Below, one piece after another: positions 32,809 through 44,684 of a DNA stretch of 64,000 nucleotides. How positions within the stretch are numbered: position 1 is the first letter of the stretch; every line of letters starts with the position of its first letter. The notes under the pieces were generated by a model, which had not been told where the DNA came from, made no database searches, and was given only the letters and a program-made list of their open reading frames with translations. The position numbers and the translations under genes were made by a program. Origin of the DNA: Cryoendolithus antarcticus (lineage: Eukaryota > Ascomycota > Dothideomycetes > Cladosporiales > Cladosporiaceae); the NCBI GenBank assembly GCA_002077065.1, contig NAJO01000061.1:1-64000 (forward strand), written 5' to 3'.

Positions 32809-33770
32809 AGTTGAGACGATGGTGATACAACATTGGTTGGAAGATGCAAGGCGTAGCCAGGTCGACACTGGCCTGTTTTGGAAGCCAACTTCACTGCTCC
32901 GGTGCTTGTTGAACCCAACCAACTTGCGATGCAGTACCGAGCCTAGACGATGTTGTTCATGACATGACCTGTCCTCGTTAGGTTCCCGAGCGCCGGATTA
33001 TGGGCGGCACAGTTGTCCATACTGGGGCTGGAGATGACGACTACTTTTGATACCCGCCACATTGAAAGGCATTGGCGACGGAGTGTTGGGGCTGGGAAAC
33101 AAACCATAGTCGTTGATTAGGACGTTCTTGTATTTATATTGGGCTTTGTCAAGCATGGCTTCAGTCTTTTTAAGTCCCACCTTGCAATCCACTGACTGGA
33201 GCTGACAAACCCGACTTGTCGTGACTCAAGGTCCAGTCTCTGCAATGTGAGTGCATCCCAGCGCGGTAGACTGCGCTGTCCCTATTATGCGCCTTTGTAG
33301 CCCCTCGACTCGAACTCGTTGATCACGTGGGCTCGCCAAAATCACAGTCTTGGCAGCATGGGTCGGAATCCTCTAGCTGCCCGGACGCGACTTCATTTCT
33401 TCTACGCAATGCGCTGCAACATCGCTTCCCTGCCTTTTGCACAATGCTGCCCCTGCGAGTGCTTCTAAGTCGTTTCCTGACGCTACAATTAGCTCTTTCC
33501 CCTCTTCTGAGGTCTTCGCGCTGCTCGTTTGTGGTGATTGCCTGGGTGCATGCTTTATTACTACAGGCAGCCAGATTGCAAGTCGACTCTCCATAGCGCG
33601 CATTGTCGTATTGATGACAAGGTCAACGGGGCTCGTTTATACTGAGCCTCAAATTTTGGCGAGCGCAGGTGGTATAATATGTAAGGTATCCGGTCTCAAC
33701 TCAGTATCCGATCGTAATAGCATCTGGTTTCCTATCTCCTTTCCTCCCTTTTATTGAACACTACTCAAGC
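32809..33770. other. Intergenic, upstream of the carboxypeptidase
   Basis: These 960 bases contain an open frame at 33437-33757 that I cannot support as a gene. A pyrimidine-rich tract at about 33727-33755 immediately precedes the carboxypeptidase ATG and is the likely transcription start region. Confidence 0.5.
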
Positions 33771-35802
33771 ATGTTTGCGCTTCCGACGGTTGCGGTCCTT
33801 GCTCTCGCAGGCATCGCATCTGCAAGTCTTCCTCCCACTCCCAAAGATGTCCTCACCAAGCCCATACCATCCGTTCCAGGAGCTTCGATCTCGTACAAGG
33901 AGACCTTCATCTGCGGCAAGAATGCCAAGGCATTCGCAGGCTACGTGCACATGCCCTCGACCTACCTCAAAGACGTGCAAGACGACGATAACCCGTACAA
34001 CGCATCATACTTCTTTTGGTTTTACGAAGCGAGGAGGGATCCACGCCACGCTCCGACTACCATCTATCTAGCAGGCGGACCGGGCGACAGCGGCGAATTT
34101 GGAGTCACAAGCGATGGGGGGCCATGCAACATTCTCGCAGACTCAAACACCACCGAGAGCAACCCCTGGTCCTGGAACGAGAACTCGAACATGCTGTACG
34201 TTGATCAGCCATTGACAACGGGCTTCTCGTACTCGACTTTCGTCAACAGCACGCTAGACTTACTGTTCGACATGCGGACCCTACTCAGTCTGGCATTCTC
34301 CCCTTCGAGGCCTACAACGGCTCGGTTCCCGCTGAGAACACTACCTTCCTCCACAGCACCTTGCCCATCCAAGACCCTACCAAGACTGCCAACAACAGTG
34401 TAATCGCGGCTCATACTCTCTGGCGTTTCGCGCAGCTCTGGTTCACCGAGTTCCCGGAGTACAAAACCCGCAATGACCGCGTCAGTCTTGCCGGTAACTC
34501 CTACGGCGGCTACTGGGGCTCAACATCAGCCGCCTACTTTCAGCGCCAGAATAAGCGCATCGAGTCTGGAGAAATCTCCGGCAAGTGCCTACACCTCGAC
34601 AGCGCAGTGATCACGAATGGCTGCATCGACCTACTATATCAGACCGAGTGGTATCCCCAAATGGCTTACAATAACACCTACAACGTCTCCTTCATCACAG
34701 AGCAGGAGTACACCGAGTCTCTGTACAATTGGACCAAGCCTGGCGGCGGTCGCGATCTGATACTCGAGTGTCGTGCTCTGGGCGCAGCGTACGATCCGAA
34801 CGAGTTTGCGATAAACGCTACAGTTAACGAAGTCTGCACCGAAGCGCTTGCGTATGGCTTCCAGTACGTGTTGGGCGCGTACGCTGCTGCTGGCCGCAGT
34901 GCTTTCGACATGGCGGCTCTCAACCCAAATCCGCTTCCACCAGATTATGTCGCAGGCTGGGCGAACAGAGCCTGGGTTCAAGAGGCTCTCGGTGTTCCGG
35001 TGAATTTCACGTCGACGTCGAATCTGGTCACAAACCAATTCGTGTATGGGAGTGGCGACTTTGTCAGGCGGGCAGGAATGCCGGATGTGGAGTATCTCTT
35101 GGATCAAGGCGTCAAGGTTACGCTCATTTACGGGGATCGGGATTACAGATGTCCTTGTGAGTCTGCAGCTTTCAGCAGGTCGCGAGAGCACAAGCTAACA
35201 ACTTTGCAGGGCTTGGCGTCGAGCAGTTGAGTCTTCAAGCCAATTGGTCCGGCGCAGAATCCTTTCGTAAGGCAGGCTACGAGGAAATCGTTGTCAACGG
35301 CAGCTATGTCGGTGGCGTCGTTCGGCAGTACGGCGGTCTCTCGTTCTCGCGAGTCTTCCAGGCTGGGCACGATGGTATGGTTCTGTTCTCCGCACCGCCC
35401 GTTTGCTTGGACAAGCTGACAAGACGACGCAGTTAGCTACTATCAGCCGGAAACAAGCTACCAGATCTTCAACCGCGCCCTCGCCAACCGCGACGTAGCC
35501 ACTGGACGACAATCAACGCTCCCCAAACGTCACGGCACATACAGTACCCATGGACCGAGCGATAGCTACAAATGGACGGAGACTCTACCAGGATCGCCGG
35601 CGGTAGAATGCTCTACGTATGCTGTGAGCACAACGTGCACTGTTGATCAGGTACGGCGATTTCATAGTGACCATGGAGTACTGATTGCTGACTCGCAGCG
35701 TAGGCTGAGGCTTTGGCAAACGGTACAGCGGTGATCGAGAACTTCATCGTCACAAAACCTGGGCCTGGTGGTGGACCGATCGGAGGCACCGGGTTTGCTT
35801 GA
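33771..35802 (+). pseudogene. Secreted S10 serine carboxypeptidase with a 1-nt frameshift
   Basis: Four coding blocks, separated by GT-AG introns at 35157-35209, 35375-35432 and 35651-35703, encode a complete S10 carboxypeptidase apart from one lesion. Present are the signal peptide (MFALPTVAVLALAGIASA), oxyanion-hole region LAGGPGDSG, NMLYVDQP, nucleophile in AGNSYGGYWG, catalytic Asp region YGDRDYRCPW (across intron 1), and catalytic His in FQAGHDV (across intron 2). Multiple N-glycosylation sites are present. Near 34275-34277 (ATGCGGACC) the frame changes by one base: the upstream frame stops being S10-like after LLFDM, and DPTQSGILPFEAYNG resumes in the -1 frame. One missing G is the simplest explanation. 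If real, translation ends after 210 residues, before the active-site serine. A base-calling deletion is the main alternative. Intact homologues remove C-terminal residues from peptides outside the cell or in vacuoles. Confidence 0.8.
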
Positions 35803-38800
35803 AGGGAGGTGTCAATGCGGTGTCGGGGCCCCGGTCGCCGTGGCATCGAGAGTGCAGATCACAGCATAACATTCAAGTCATGTAAGGCAAGTCCGGAGCA
35901 TAGCTACCCAATAGCTCGGTTGCCGCCACGCTATCTTGTGAGCTTCGCCGAGTCCCGCCTGCCGATCGTCACACTGGATCCGTCTACGTATGTGTGATAT
36001 CACCGACGAGATGGCATTCACTTCGCTTCATCCTCCTGTCGCCTATCATGTCTCCATGTCTTCGGAGTCGATTCCAGGCTCCCCGCAGTCTACGTCGTGA
36101 CCCCTGAAGTCGACTCCCTTATCAAATGCGGAGCAGTGTACTGCCATGAGAGTTCGGAGACTCAGGGACATTGTGCTTGTCATGCTGCAGCCGTTCCGAC
36201 CAGCACAGAGCGTCAGTGCTCCAAGTCCGCCTGATCTCAGGGGGTTTACGATGTCCGCTGCAGGTGCATTATATACTTTTGTCGGCGTTACAAAGGGTAA
36301 AGTACGGCGTCCTGTCGTCCACAAAGTATATCTTGCATAAGGTTTGTTGCCTGCATACGACATCGTTCACTGTGCGTATATCCTCGATCTGAGACGCGCT
36401 AAGTGCTTACATGTATATGTACCTTCGCCTTGGATCGCGCTAGTATCTGGATATCAACCACTTGCGTAGAGGTTTATCGGGAATATGCTGATGCGTAATA
36501 GGTCTCCAATGGTATGTCGGCCGCGGAGGATAGAGGAGAACGCGATAAGTTTCGAACGTGGTATGCGCAAGGGGATCTTCCGTGCCATCCGACAAAGGCG
36601 TCTCCGGACTTCTGGCAGCGACGGTACCAGCGGGCTACGTCTCTCATTGACAGCTTTGGTCGCTAGGTACCGCGCAGCTGACGAACTCGGTGTCATGCGA
36701 CAGGCTCGTCAGTCGTAGAGTCGGCTAACTTCCAGTGTTGCGAGATTTCCTCGAATTCTGAGTTGGAGATCGACTAGCGAAGCGCGGAGGCTTTCCTCAT
36801 CACTCGAACGATCTTGAACTCGTTATACAGGTCGTTGAGCATTACCGACGATTGGCTCCACATCCCTGTCAGTACATGTCAAGCCGGATAAGCAGCGCGG
36901 TGATCACAGGGGCTCGATGCTCGAGCTGTTCGATCCACACATGAACAACGTAAAGATGTGCGTACGCATACACCTTCTGCATCCGGAAGCTCACTACTTC
37001 AAAGTGACATGGTTGTGAAGCTGTATGATGACTTTTCGGAGTCGATACCGACCCCGCAGGAGGAGTAGCTGTATCTCGTTCTCTCGAGTAGCATAGGCAT
37101 GAGAGAGGTGCATACTTAGGCTAGCTCCTTGTCGACTTCTTGGTTTGGCGCATTCTCGAGAATGTAATGATCGCTGTCCAGATCGAGCCTGGGATATATG
37201 GTCAACACAAGTACACCTACTACGAGGCGGTCTACAGGCTGGTCATAGACAACGCAGTCCCGTACATTGTGATGCCGCGTATCAAGCCTCAGGCTCATAC
37301 GAAGTTAGCTTGGTACATGCGGACGGCACGCCCTCTAGTTCGGCGACTCTCGCGTAATAAGGAGCGTAGTCCGCTCATGGCGGCACGTCTGACATCTGCC
37401 GCGACTGGGTCAGTGGAGACTCGTCCGCCAGTGATCAGTCATAGCATCCCATGTGCAGCAATCATTTGTGTCACGAACAGTCGTCCAAGCTCGTAGCACG
37501 CGCCAGTGCGAAGAGCAGCCAGTATAGTGGACTTGGTGAGAGTCCAGACCGTAGCCGTTGGTTGTACCACACATCCACGTGGAAGCGGGACATGCTCTGC
37601 GGGCGGTGCCCTTCAATGCGGCAAAGCGCGGGATGATGATGCTAATAGATTGTATGGCGACCGCCACGTTTTGTCGACCAGCTGCTGACGAGCAGTACGA
37701 TTTCGTGGGATGGCGACGAAACTACACTCATCAAGGTGGTGGCGTGCCTGGTCGCTGTACCCTCGCTGTATCGGCACCGCCAGTCCAGTTGTCTCTCGGC
37801 ATCAGCCATTACTGACGAGGAACCGCCGACAAGAAGTTGAGCGGTGCGTGAATATGAAAGTATAAAGTCGACAAACAGTACCATCGCTGTGTGAGAGCAC
37901 CCGGACTCCGAGCAAGCACCTTGTCGAAGATCACGGCCGGCACATTCGCGGCTATAAGGCGACACGTAAGTTCAGCAGTAAACGAGGCGACGCTCCGACG
38001 TTCGTACGGTAAGACTGCGAGCCACAACCTTCGAGCAGACAAGGTTTGAACCTTGGCGCGGTCGGACGGCCGGCTATTGCGCTCAGTCTGGCAGAATCAC
38101 GGTGTAACGACCGCTTCTCGATCTCGTGCATGTACGGTCGCACAAGCATCTAGGATCATGGGTAGGCGCAAAGTGACAGGCTGCTAACAAACGGTGAGAC
38201 TAGCCTAGCAACGCTTGGCCCATACAAATGATGTCAATAGATCGGGGTTTCATCATTGATGGAGCGCTTTTGCAGGATGTTGCTGGCATAGCTAGGTAAC
38301 GATTCAGGGTGTAGGCGGCGTTGATGTCCTCCAACGCGTTCTTAGTGCAGTCTGACCTTTCCCCACTGACCAGCTCACGAGTCTGACCATCCAAATATCA
38401 TAGACTCAACTACAATTCCGTTGCGTACGCTGTCGCGTGTCTCCGGTGGAGCCCCGATGTGAAGTGGATCTGGTGGCACCATGGGAGACTATGCATCTAC
38501 CGGTCTTCTGGAAGCGCCCAAGCTCATTGGTCGCTATTTCAACGGCCTTGTAAGGCGAACACGCACATGCAAGACATGACAATGCCGTCTACCTCGGTGC
38601 GGCGAGATCACAATACGGTGGAGGCGATGGCAGATGTCGTTGAGATTGTTGAACGGCTTCTGGGAGCAAAGCGTCTCTGCAACACGCAGGAAGTAATTCG
38701 GAGGCAGATGCCGCAGCATCACATCGCGTGCATGACACTACTCGTCGATCATCTTAGGCGGTGACTGGGAGGGTACTCTATGCGACTGACAAAAGAAGCG

Positions 38801-39304
38801 AACCACTCGAAAAGTCCAGACGGTTATTACTGCTAGTATAGACTGCGCTGGAATGACGAGTTGCTGTTCTTGGTGCCTATGAGAGCTTCTAGGAGAGATC
38901 ACACTCTCACATACAGCTCATGACCGTACGTGCATATGTGGTGCAGCATACCACCATTCTCGTTGACGATGAATTGCTGAGCGGTCTGCGTCTTTTGTCA
39001 CTCGCGTGGAGGGATGTGTCGAAGTCTATGCAGCTTGCCCCGGAGGCGAGTGGAAGGGGTTCAGTGAGGTACCCAGCGATCGGGACATACGCCGTAGTGA
39101 CGCCAGCAGCCTTGTTCAGTCGCTCTGAGCATATATGTCGCGACTGGACGCAGCTGAATGCGGGATGAGAGTGAACGTTGCTCTCGTACGAATTGAATCG
39201 CTTCGCTGTCTACCGAACGTCCAGTCCGCGCTAGGGGCAGTGTCATTTGGAACTAGCGTCGAGCCACCTTATGTAACCTACTTTAAGTCCAACCGGCGAT
39301 CCAG
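35803..39304. other. 3.5-kb gene-poor stretch with possible worn coding remnants
   Basis: No intact gene can be supported. A plus-strand frame at about 36505-36665 reads like protein (ERDKFRTWYAQGDLPCH, then SPDFWQRRYQRATSLID) but is bracketed by stops and seems to continue in other frames. A plus-strand frame at 37140-37496 contains GIYGQHKYTYYEAVYRL, and another near 38590-38763 ends in QHHIACMTLLVDHLRR. None has a recognisable domain. The base composition is not obviously AT-rich, so heavy RIP is not evident. The right end includes the long upstream region of the SFP1 homologue. Confidence 0.4.
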
Positions 39305-41295
39305 ATGGACACCTCGACCCGACACTCGCCCTCCTCTCCCACCTCGCCATCATCTCTTAGCAGCACCCCTATAAGCACTCCCCGCCACGCCTCAGCCGAT
39401 AGTCCTCGTTACCAACCGTATAACTTGGATAACCAGTATCACTCGAGCGACTTCACCAAAGTACTGCCGAGCGCATCGGACGACTTTACCCAGGATATCT
39501 TGTTCGCAGACGATAGCGACGAGCCCGGCGCCATCGACCTCTTTACACCCCGTCTGGAATTCACACAGGGAGAGTACACCATGCCGAGCCCTCCGATAGA
39601 GATTCGGAGCGCATCCGACTCGCCACGCCCACAGTCGGCTCTCACATCACAACTTCAACAGCCTCATATCACAATCGCGCAAAACAGCGATACGATGCAA
39701 GGCGCACAGTCAACAGAGCCTAGACAACGGCAGGAGTCGGTCAATATGCTAGGCGCACGATCTATACCCACAAATGGCGATACGCGGCGACCCAGCTACG
39801 CAGCGGGCAGCCTGCTGGGTGGGATGAGCTGGGGAGGAATGAGCATGGGCTCTTTCGTTCGAGACGAGTGAGTGAAGTGCTTCATATGCCTGCACTACAC
39901 GTATTGACAGCGCATAGTCTTTTCATGACCGGCACATCACCGCTGAACATGCACCACAACGGCTCGTTCCAGAATGGCTCCTTCCACTCTTCTTCGTACC
40001 TTCCTAAGATGGAGGCGAACTATATGCGCGACTACGTCTGCTGTGACATCAAACTCGACTCTATGCACGAGCTGCTCCAACACTACGAGGAGGCCCATGC
40101 ACAGCAACCCACTCAAACCATGGGCCGCACTCCGCGGGACCAGCAGTACCCAAGCAGTCGAGCGGCAAACGCCACCAGCACTGCTCAAGCTGTCCAGCAG
40201 CAAGCTCATACTTCACAAGCGGGTACACCGCAACCACAGATGCAACGACCTCAGCCGAGCTTCCAACCTCATGCATCGCCTCTATTCAACGGGCAGCACC
40301 ACGACCAGATCGCTGGCTTCGATAACATCGATGACATGGACATGGACGACAGCACTCCTGCACCGCAAGTACAACAGCCTCAAGGTTCGCAATTCCAGCC
40401 TCAACCACAGTTCGGCCGACAGCAGCCTCGAGCAGCGCCGCTGAACGTCAACATCGCGAATGCCTTCCAGGGACAAGGCCTCAATGCGACAACCCCGACC
40501 ACACCCCGCACAAGCCAGTCTAACTTCACTTACCCCAGCAATCCGACTGTCTCATCAGTGAACACGCCGACACTGGCAACGCAAGCAGCCGCGAACCGAT
40601 TTGCCACCCCGGACTCATCTGCACCTGGAACGCCGGCCGAGCTTGATATGGATTACAGCCAATTCGGCAACATGCAACTTGATTACAGCCATCTCATGCA
40701 CGGTAACAACTATGATATGAACAAATCGATGATCAATGGTGGGTCAGGCACTATCGATGACCCCGCAAAGCGCCTGCTGAGCAAATCAGGTTTCGGAAAT
40801 AAAGGCTTCCCTACTTCTGCACTCGAGAACACTGGCGATGTTGCTAAGCGTGTACGCGAGAATCAGCTTCTCAACGGACTTGCTGGGGTTGGCGGCTTCG
40901 TCGGAGAGGAAATTAAGCCCTTCAAGTGCCCTGTCATTGGCTGCGAGAAGGCTTACAAGAACCAGAACGGATTGAAGTACCACAAGCAGCATGGTCATCA
41001 GAATCAGCAGCTCAAGGAGAATCCCGATGGCTCGTTCTCGATCGTCGACCCGACAACTTCGATACCTTACCCTGGTACCGTCGGCATGGAGAAGGAGTAG
41101 CCCTACCGCTGTGAGGTATGTGGCAAGCGCTACAAGAACCTGAACGGCCTGAAATACCATCGCCAACACAGCCCACCATGCAACCCAGAACTCAAGATGA
41201 GTCCGAGTGGTACTCCCGCGTTACCGAGCAATGTTCAAGGCATCAGCGTGAACGTTGCTGGTGCGGGCATGACCGGCAGCGGTATTGGATTCTGA
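39305..41295 (+). CDS. SFP1: SFP1-type C2H2 transcription factor interrupted by in-frame TAG
   Basis: Exon 1 (39305-39867) and exon 2 (from 39918) flank a 50-nt GT-AG intron; the junction restores the conserved RDDLFMTGTSP. The N-terminal half is Ser/Pro-rich with GGMSWGGMSMGSFVRDD and YLPKMEANYMRDYVCC, as in fungal Sfp1 proteins. A first zinc finger spans about 523-548 (FKCPVIGCEKAYKNQNGLKYH). At codon 582 (41098-41100) the frame reads TAG. It then continues for 64 codons in the same frame with a perfect second finger (YRCEVCGKRYKNLNGLKYHRQ) to TGA 41293-41295. Sfp1 couples TOR and nutrient signals to ribosome biogenesis genes in yeast. Conventional translation would give a 581-residue protein lacking finger 2. 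The downstream finger is unworn, so the stop is recent, erroneous or read through. Confidence 0.88.
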
Positions 41296-42607
41296 AATGC
41301 ATAAGGTGTGTTGCTGACACTCAAACTGAGCCGCACTTGCCTCCCGGAGATGTCCGCGGCGATGACTCGGTTGGGTAAGCGCAACTGCGGTTCAGCAACC
41401 GCCACCCCGCCACTTATGCTTCTGGACATACCACATTGATACCACATCACACATGCGGTGCCACGACAGTCATGCGCGGCGGCCTCACCGCTGGTGATGC
41501 GACACATCACATCGGTTGCATTGCTCACCGACTGCCTGGCGTGGGATTGCAGTGCTTTCTTCTTCGTTACATCATCACCACCGGCTAAATACGTACACAC
41601 TATACACTACTCGGATTAACTTGGTACAAAGGATTGATCCACTGGAGGTCCATCTCACATTAGCGCGGCGTTTCAGGGCATTTGTTTCGAGTCATACGGG
41701 AGGACTCTTTGCTGAGTCGCGGCGCCTCACTTGGCGCGGGCGATGAGAGCAACGACGACGATGATTCGATTGCCTGGACCGCTACGCTGCTCTTTCTCTT
41801 ACGTTTCCTTGTGTTTTCGATTGAGACGAGCTGGATGATACCCCCTAGGACCGCCACCGACTGGCGACAGAGTCCACTGCATGGCCGAGAGAGGCTGCGC
41901 GGGTGGACATGCTTGGATAGATTGGCTGGCGCTATTGGAATGGGGCTACTTGCGTTGCTTGAACGGGTCTCTCTCGGCGTTATTGTTTTCACGGACGGAA
42001 TAGACTGCTGAGGCTGGCGTTTGCGATGCTGGCTCGGAGGGGACGACTTCAGGCGTTCCGGTGATGGACTAGAGAGCCTTCATGTTGCTGATGATGAGCA
42101 CAAAAGACAGCTTTTCTGGCTCCTGTAGACGAGTTCGCGCGTGTCCATTGTGATGCGTTTGGTACATACAGACACCAGTACATTTGCAGACTGCTCACTC
42201 ACTTCTCCTCATGTCCCTTCACATTTGAACGTAATCCTTGAAGCACGTGAGCTGACCCGGCGGCGACTCGTGATCAGGGTGAAGGCATGAAATAGGATGA
42301 TTTAATACGGATTGAAGGCATCTTGCCCTCTACTGATGCATTGCTCGAGCGAGCGACCAATAACGCCCTGCTGAATTACGATGCCATGTCATGCCAACCT
42401 CAGCCAGCCCAAACTCTCCCATCTGATATGTACATGCGTACCTAGCATCTGATCTCAAAACGATGGCAGCCATGCCCTGCTCCTCAGTCGCGCTCTCCCT
42501 GCTACTGAAGCTGCGGCTCAACGCGACGCTTCCCAATACACGTATATACCGCTCGTACCTGGGCCCACGGCCCAAGGATACAGCCTCGTCGTTTGCCGAT
42601 CTGCTCC
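41296..42607. other. Intergenic, SFP1 3' side
   Basis: These 1.3 kb hold only non-ATG open frames. A minus-strand frame at 41660-41992 has a basic KRKRK stretch but no start codon, and I do not call it. Likely the 3' regions of the two flanking converging genes. Confidence 0.45.
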
Positions 42608-43471
42608 CTAAGCAGCTGTAGCCGCCACTTCGACCGCTGATCGAGCCGCTGGAGCTGCACCGCTCTCGACCGCGGTCATCACTGCGTCCAAGCCGATGCG
42701 TCTTCGTGTGCGCAGAAATTCGAATATGTCTGTGTCTCGTACTTGGTGGCCGTTGCGCTCGCTTCGCTCTTTGAGGTACTGCTCCAGCTCTGGTGGTAAT
42801 GCTGTGCCCTCTTCCCACGCTGTTAGGATTCTGGCAGAGATGCTGGTGTCTCTCCGGTTTCTGATCAGGTCCATGTGCTCCTCCCTCGCCTGAACCTCCT
42901 CAGTGGGCTCGGGCGCTGAAGCAGTCTCGTCTGAACCTTCCGAGCCCTCGTCGTCATCCTCTGCATCTTCCTCGTCCTCCATCTCTGCGTCCTCTCCACC
43001 ACGCTCGACGCACACCCTGACCTCCGTCTTCCTCTCGATCCCTCCCTTGACTTCAGGCACAAGATCCCGGTCTCTCCAATCGACCCATGTCCGGATCTCC
43101 TCCCCAGTCGTATCCCTCACTTTCACTCCCTCATCCCGCTCAAATCGCTCCCTTGCCCATCTCGTGCCTTCCCAGCAGCAGAAGTCCTGGATTTCCTGAT
43201 ACGTCAATCCGAGCTCAGTAAACGCCCGGAATAAGCGAGCGTGGTGTTTGAAGCGGGCTAAACGGGCGCGGTGAGGCGGGTGGCAGTAGTTCAGGCCGGG
43301 GTAGCGAGCTTCGGTGGAGTTGAGATCGCCGTAGAAAGTCGCGACTTCGAGACGGACTTCAGGGACGAGGTGTTGGGACAGGTGTGTGGAGAAATTTGGC
43401 GGATCCTTGGAAGATGGACTGGGGTAGAGATGGGCGTAGAGGGTTTGTGCTATGGGGGTTTGGCGGCGCAT
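42608..43471 (-). CDS. Uncharacterised acidic-tailed fungal protein
   Basis: Single exon, 287 residues from ATG 43471 (MRRQTPIAQTLYAHLYPSP); the open frame upstream begins with a non-ATG codon. The N-terminal 150 residues look like a folded, conserved domain. They include HLVPEVRLEVATFYGDL, LFRAFTELGLTYQEIQDFCCWEGTRWARERFE and a tryptophan-rich TWVDWRD segment. A highly acidic region (about 170-205, mostly Glu and Asp) follows. The C terminus has DTDIFEFLRTRRRIGLDAVMTAVESG. There is no signal peptide or membrane helix, so it is probably nuclear or cytosolic. I do not recognise a named family. The codon-level quality and lack of stops support a real gene. Confidence 0.75.
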   Translation of the reverse strand: MRRQTPIAQTLYAHLYPSPSSKDPPNFSTHLSQHLVPEVRLEVATFYGDLNSTEARYPGLNYCHPPHRARLARFKHHARLFRAFTELGLTYQEIQDFCCWEGTRWARERFERDEGVKVRDTTGEEIRTWVDWRDRDLVPEVKGGIERKTEVRVCVERGGEDAEMEDEEDAEDDDEGSEGSDETASAPEPTEEVQAREEHMDLIRNRRDTSISARILTAWEEGTALPPELEQYLKERSERNGHQVRDTDIFEFLRTRRRIGLDAVMTAVESGAAPAARSAVEVAATAA

Positions 43472-44684
43472 TTTGGGTGGTGTGCAGGGGTTTGAAGGTG
43501 GTGGTGGCGGTGTGCCAGCGAGAGTTGACTGTGCGAAAGAACACAATTTGATCAGGACGGCGGACTGAGGAGTTGCGTTTGCAGCAAATGAGCAAGGGGC
43601 TGAGACCAGGCAGGCCCGTGAGTTGCGAGGAAGGCGGAAGCGTCTCGAATCGGCAGGAGCACTGGGCGCGAAGGCAAGAAGGCACGAGCGTGGAAGCAGT
43701 AGCGAAGGTGTGGAAAGAGCGAGTCAAAGGAAAGGCAAAGGCAAGTGCCCAACGAAGGTCACATCCCGATCGCCAATTCGATATCACGCGAGAAGTTGGG
43801 TCGAGGATGCAGGGTGCGTGCGTGCGTGTGCCTTGAGATGGCACTTGCTTTCCGCGCGCTCCAGACTTTCTTGCCGGCGGAAGCGAGGCAGCGGGCGGCA
43901 CTCGGCGGTGCAGGCACGACGACTTTCAGCATCAAGGTTTCGAATTCGCTGTTCGTATCTGGTCGCGGCAGTTGTCCGGATGAGTAGAACGTCTGTTCCA
44001 TGCACGACACGTAGCATACGAACAGACAATCGCCTCGGCGATTCGCTATCCGGGACGATGGCTCGTGTGCTGGCGCCAACCTGCTCCGAGCGACAACACC
44101 GAAACCCGCCATGACCAGCAGCCGACTATGCGCTCGCAGCAATAGCATAGGCGACATATGAATCAAAGGGCTAAGCTATCATTGACTTCTGCCGACGAGG
44201 CTTTGCCAGGTTCCGCCCCGAAATGCTCTCGGCGTACAGGCACTCACCGCTCATGACCCTGCATTCAAGCCCAGGCGAACTACAGACCTCGCTATCGGGT
44301 CGAAAGACTGCTGCAAACGAGCGGCAATGCCGCTGATCAATGATGGTTCTGACCTGCGTGGCGACACGACGAATAGAGCGTTGGTGTTGCCTCAGAGGTG
44401 AGATCTTAGGATGAAGCTCCACAGTAGGTAGGTGCGAACTAGATGTCTGGATTCGGCTAGCGTGAGTCTTCAATATTCTTCACGATGCCAACCACCGAGA
44501 ATCACCAATTTTTTTTTTTCACAAGCGCTTCTTCACTTGCTCTGGAGGCGAGAAATTTGAGGAATGAGATAATGTGATCCTGTCTTGGGCCCGGATCACA
44601 CGAACAACTCATCCTGGCAAAGTCAAGATTAGCGCATCGATTACGCTCTCTCCAACACGAGTCATCAGTGGCACTTCAAACACC
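43472..44684. other. Divergent intergenic region
   Basis: These 1.2 kb separate the divergent starts at 43471 and 44685. Several antisense-overlapping open frames exist but none is convincing. A T10 run lies at about 44511-44520, upstream of the WD40 gene. Confidence 0.5.
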
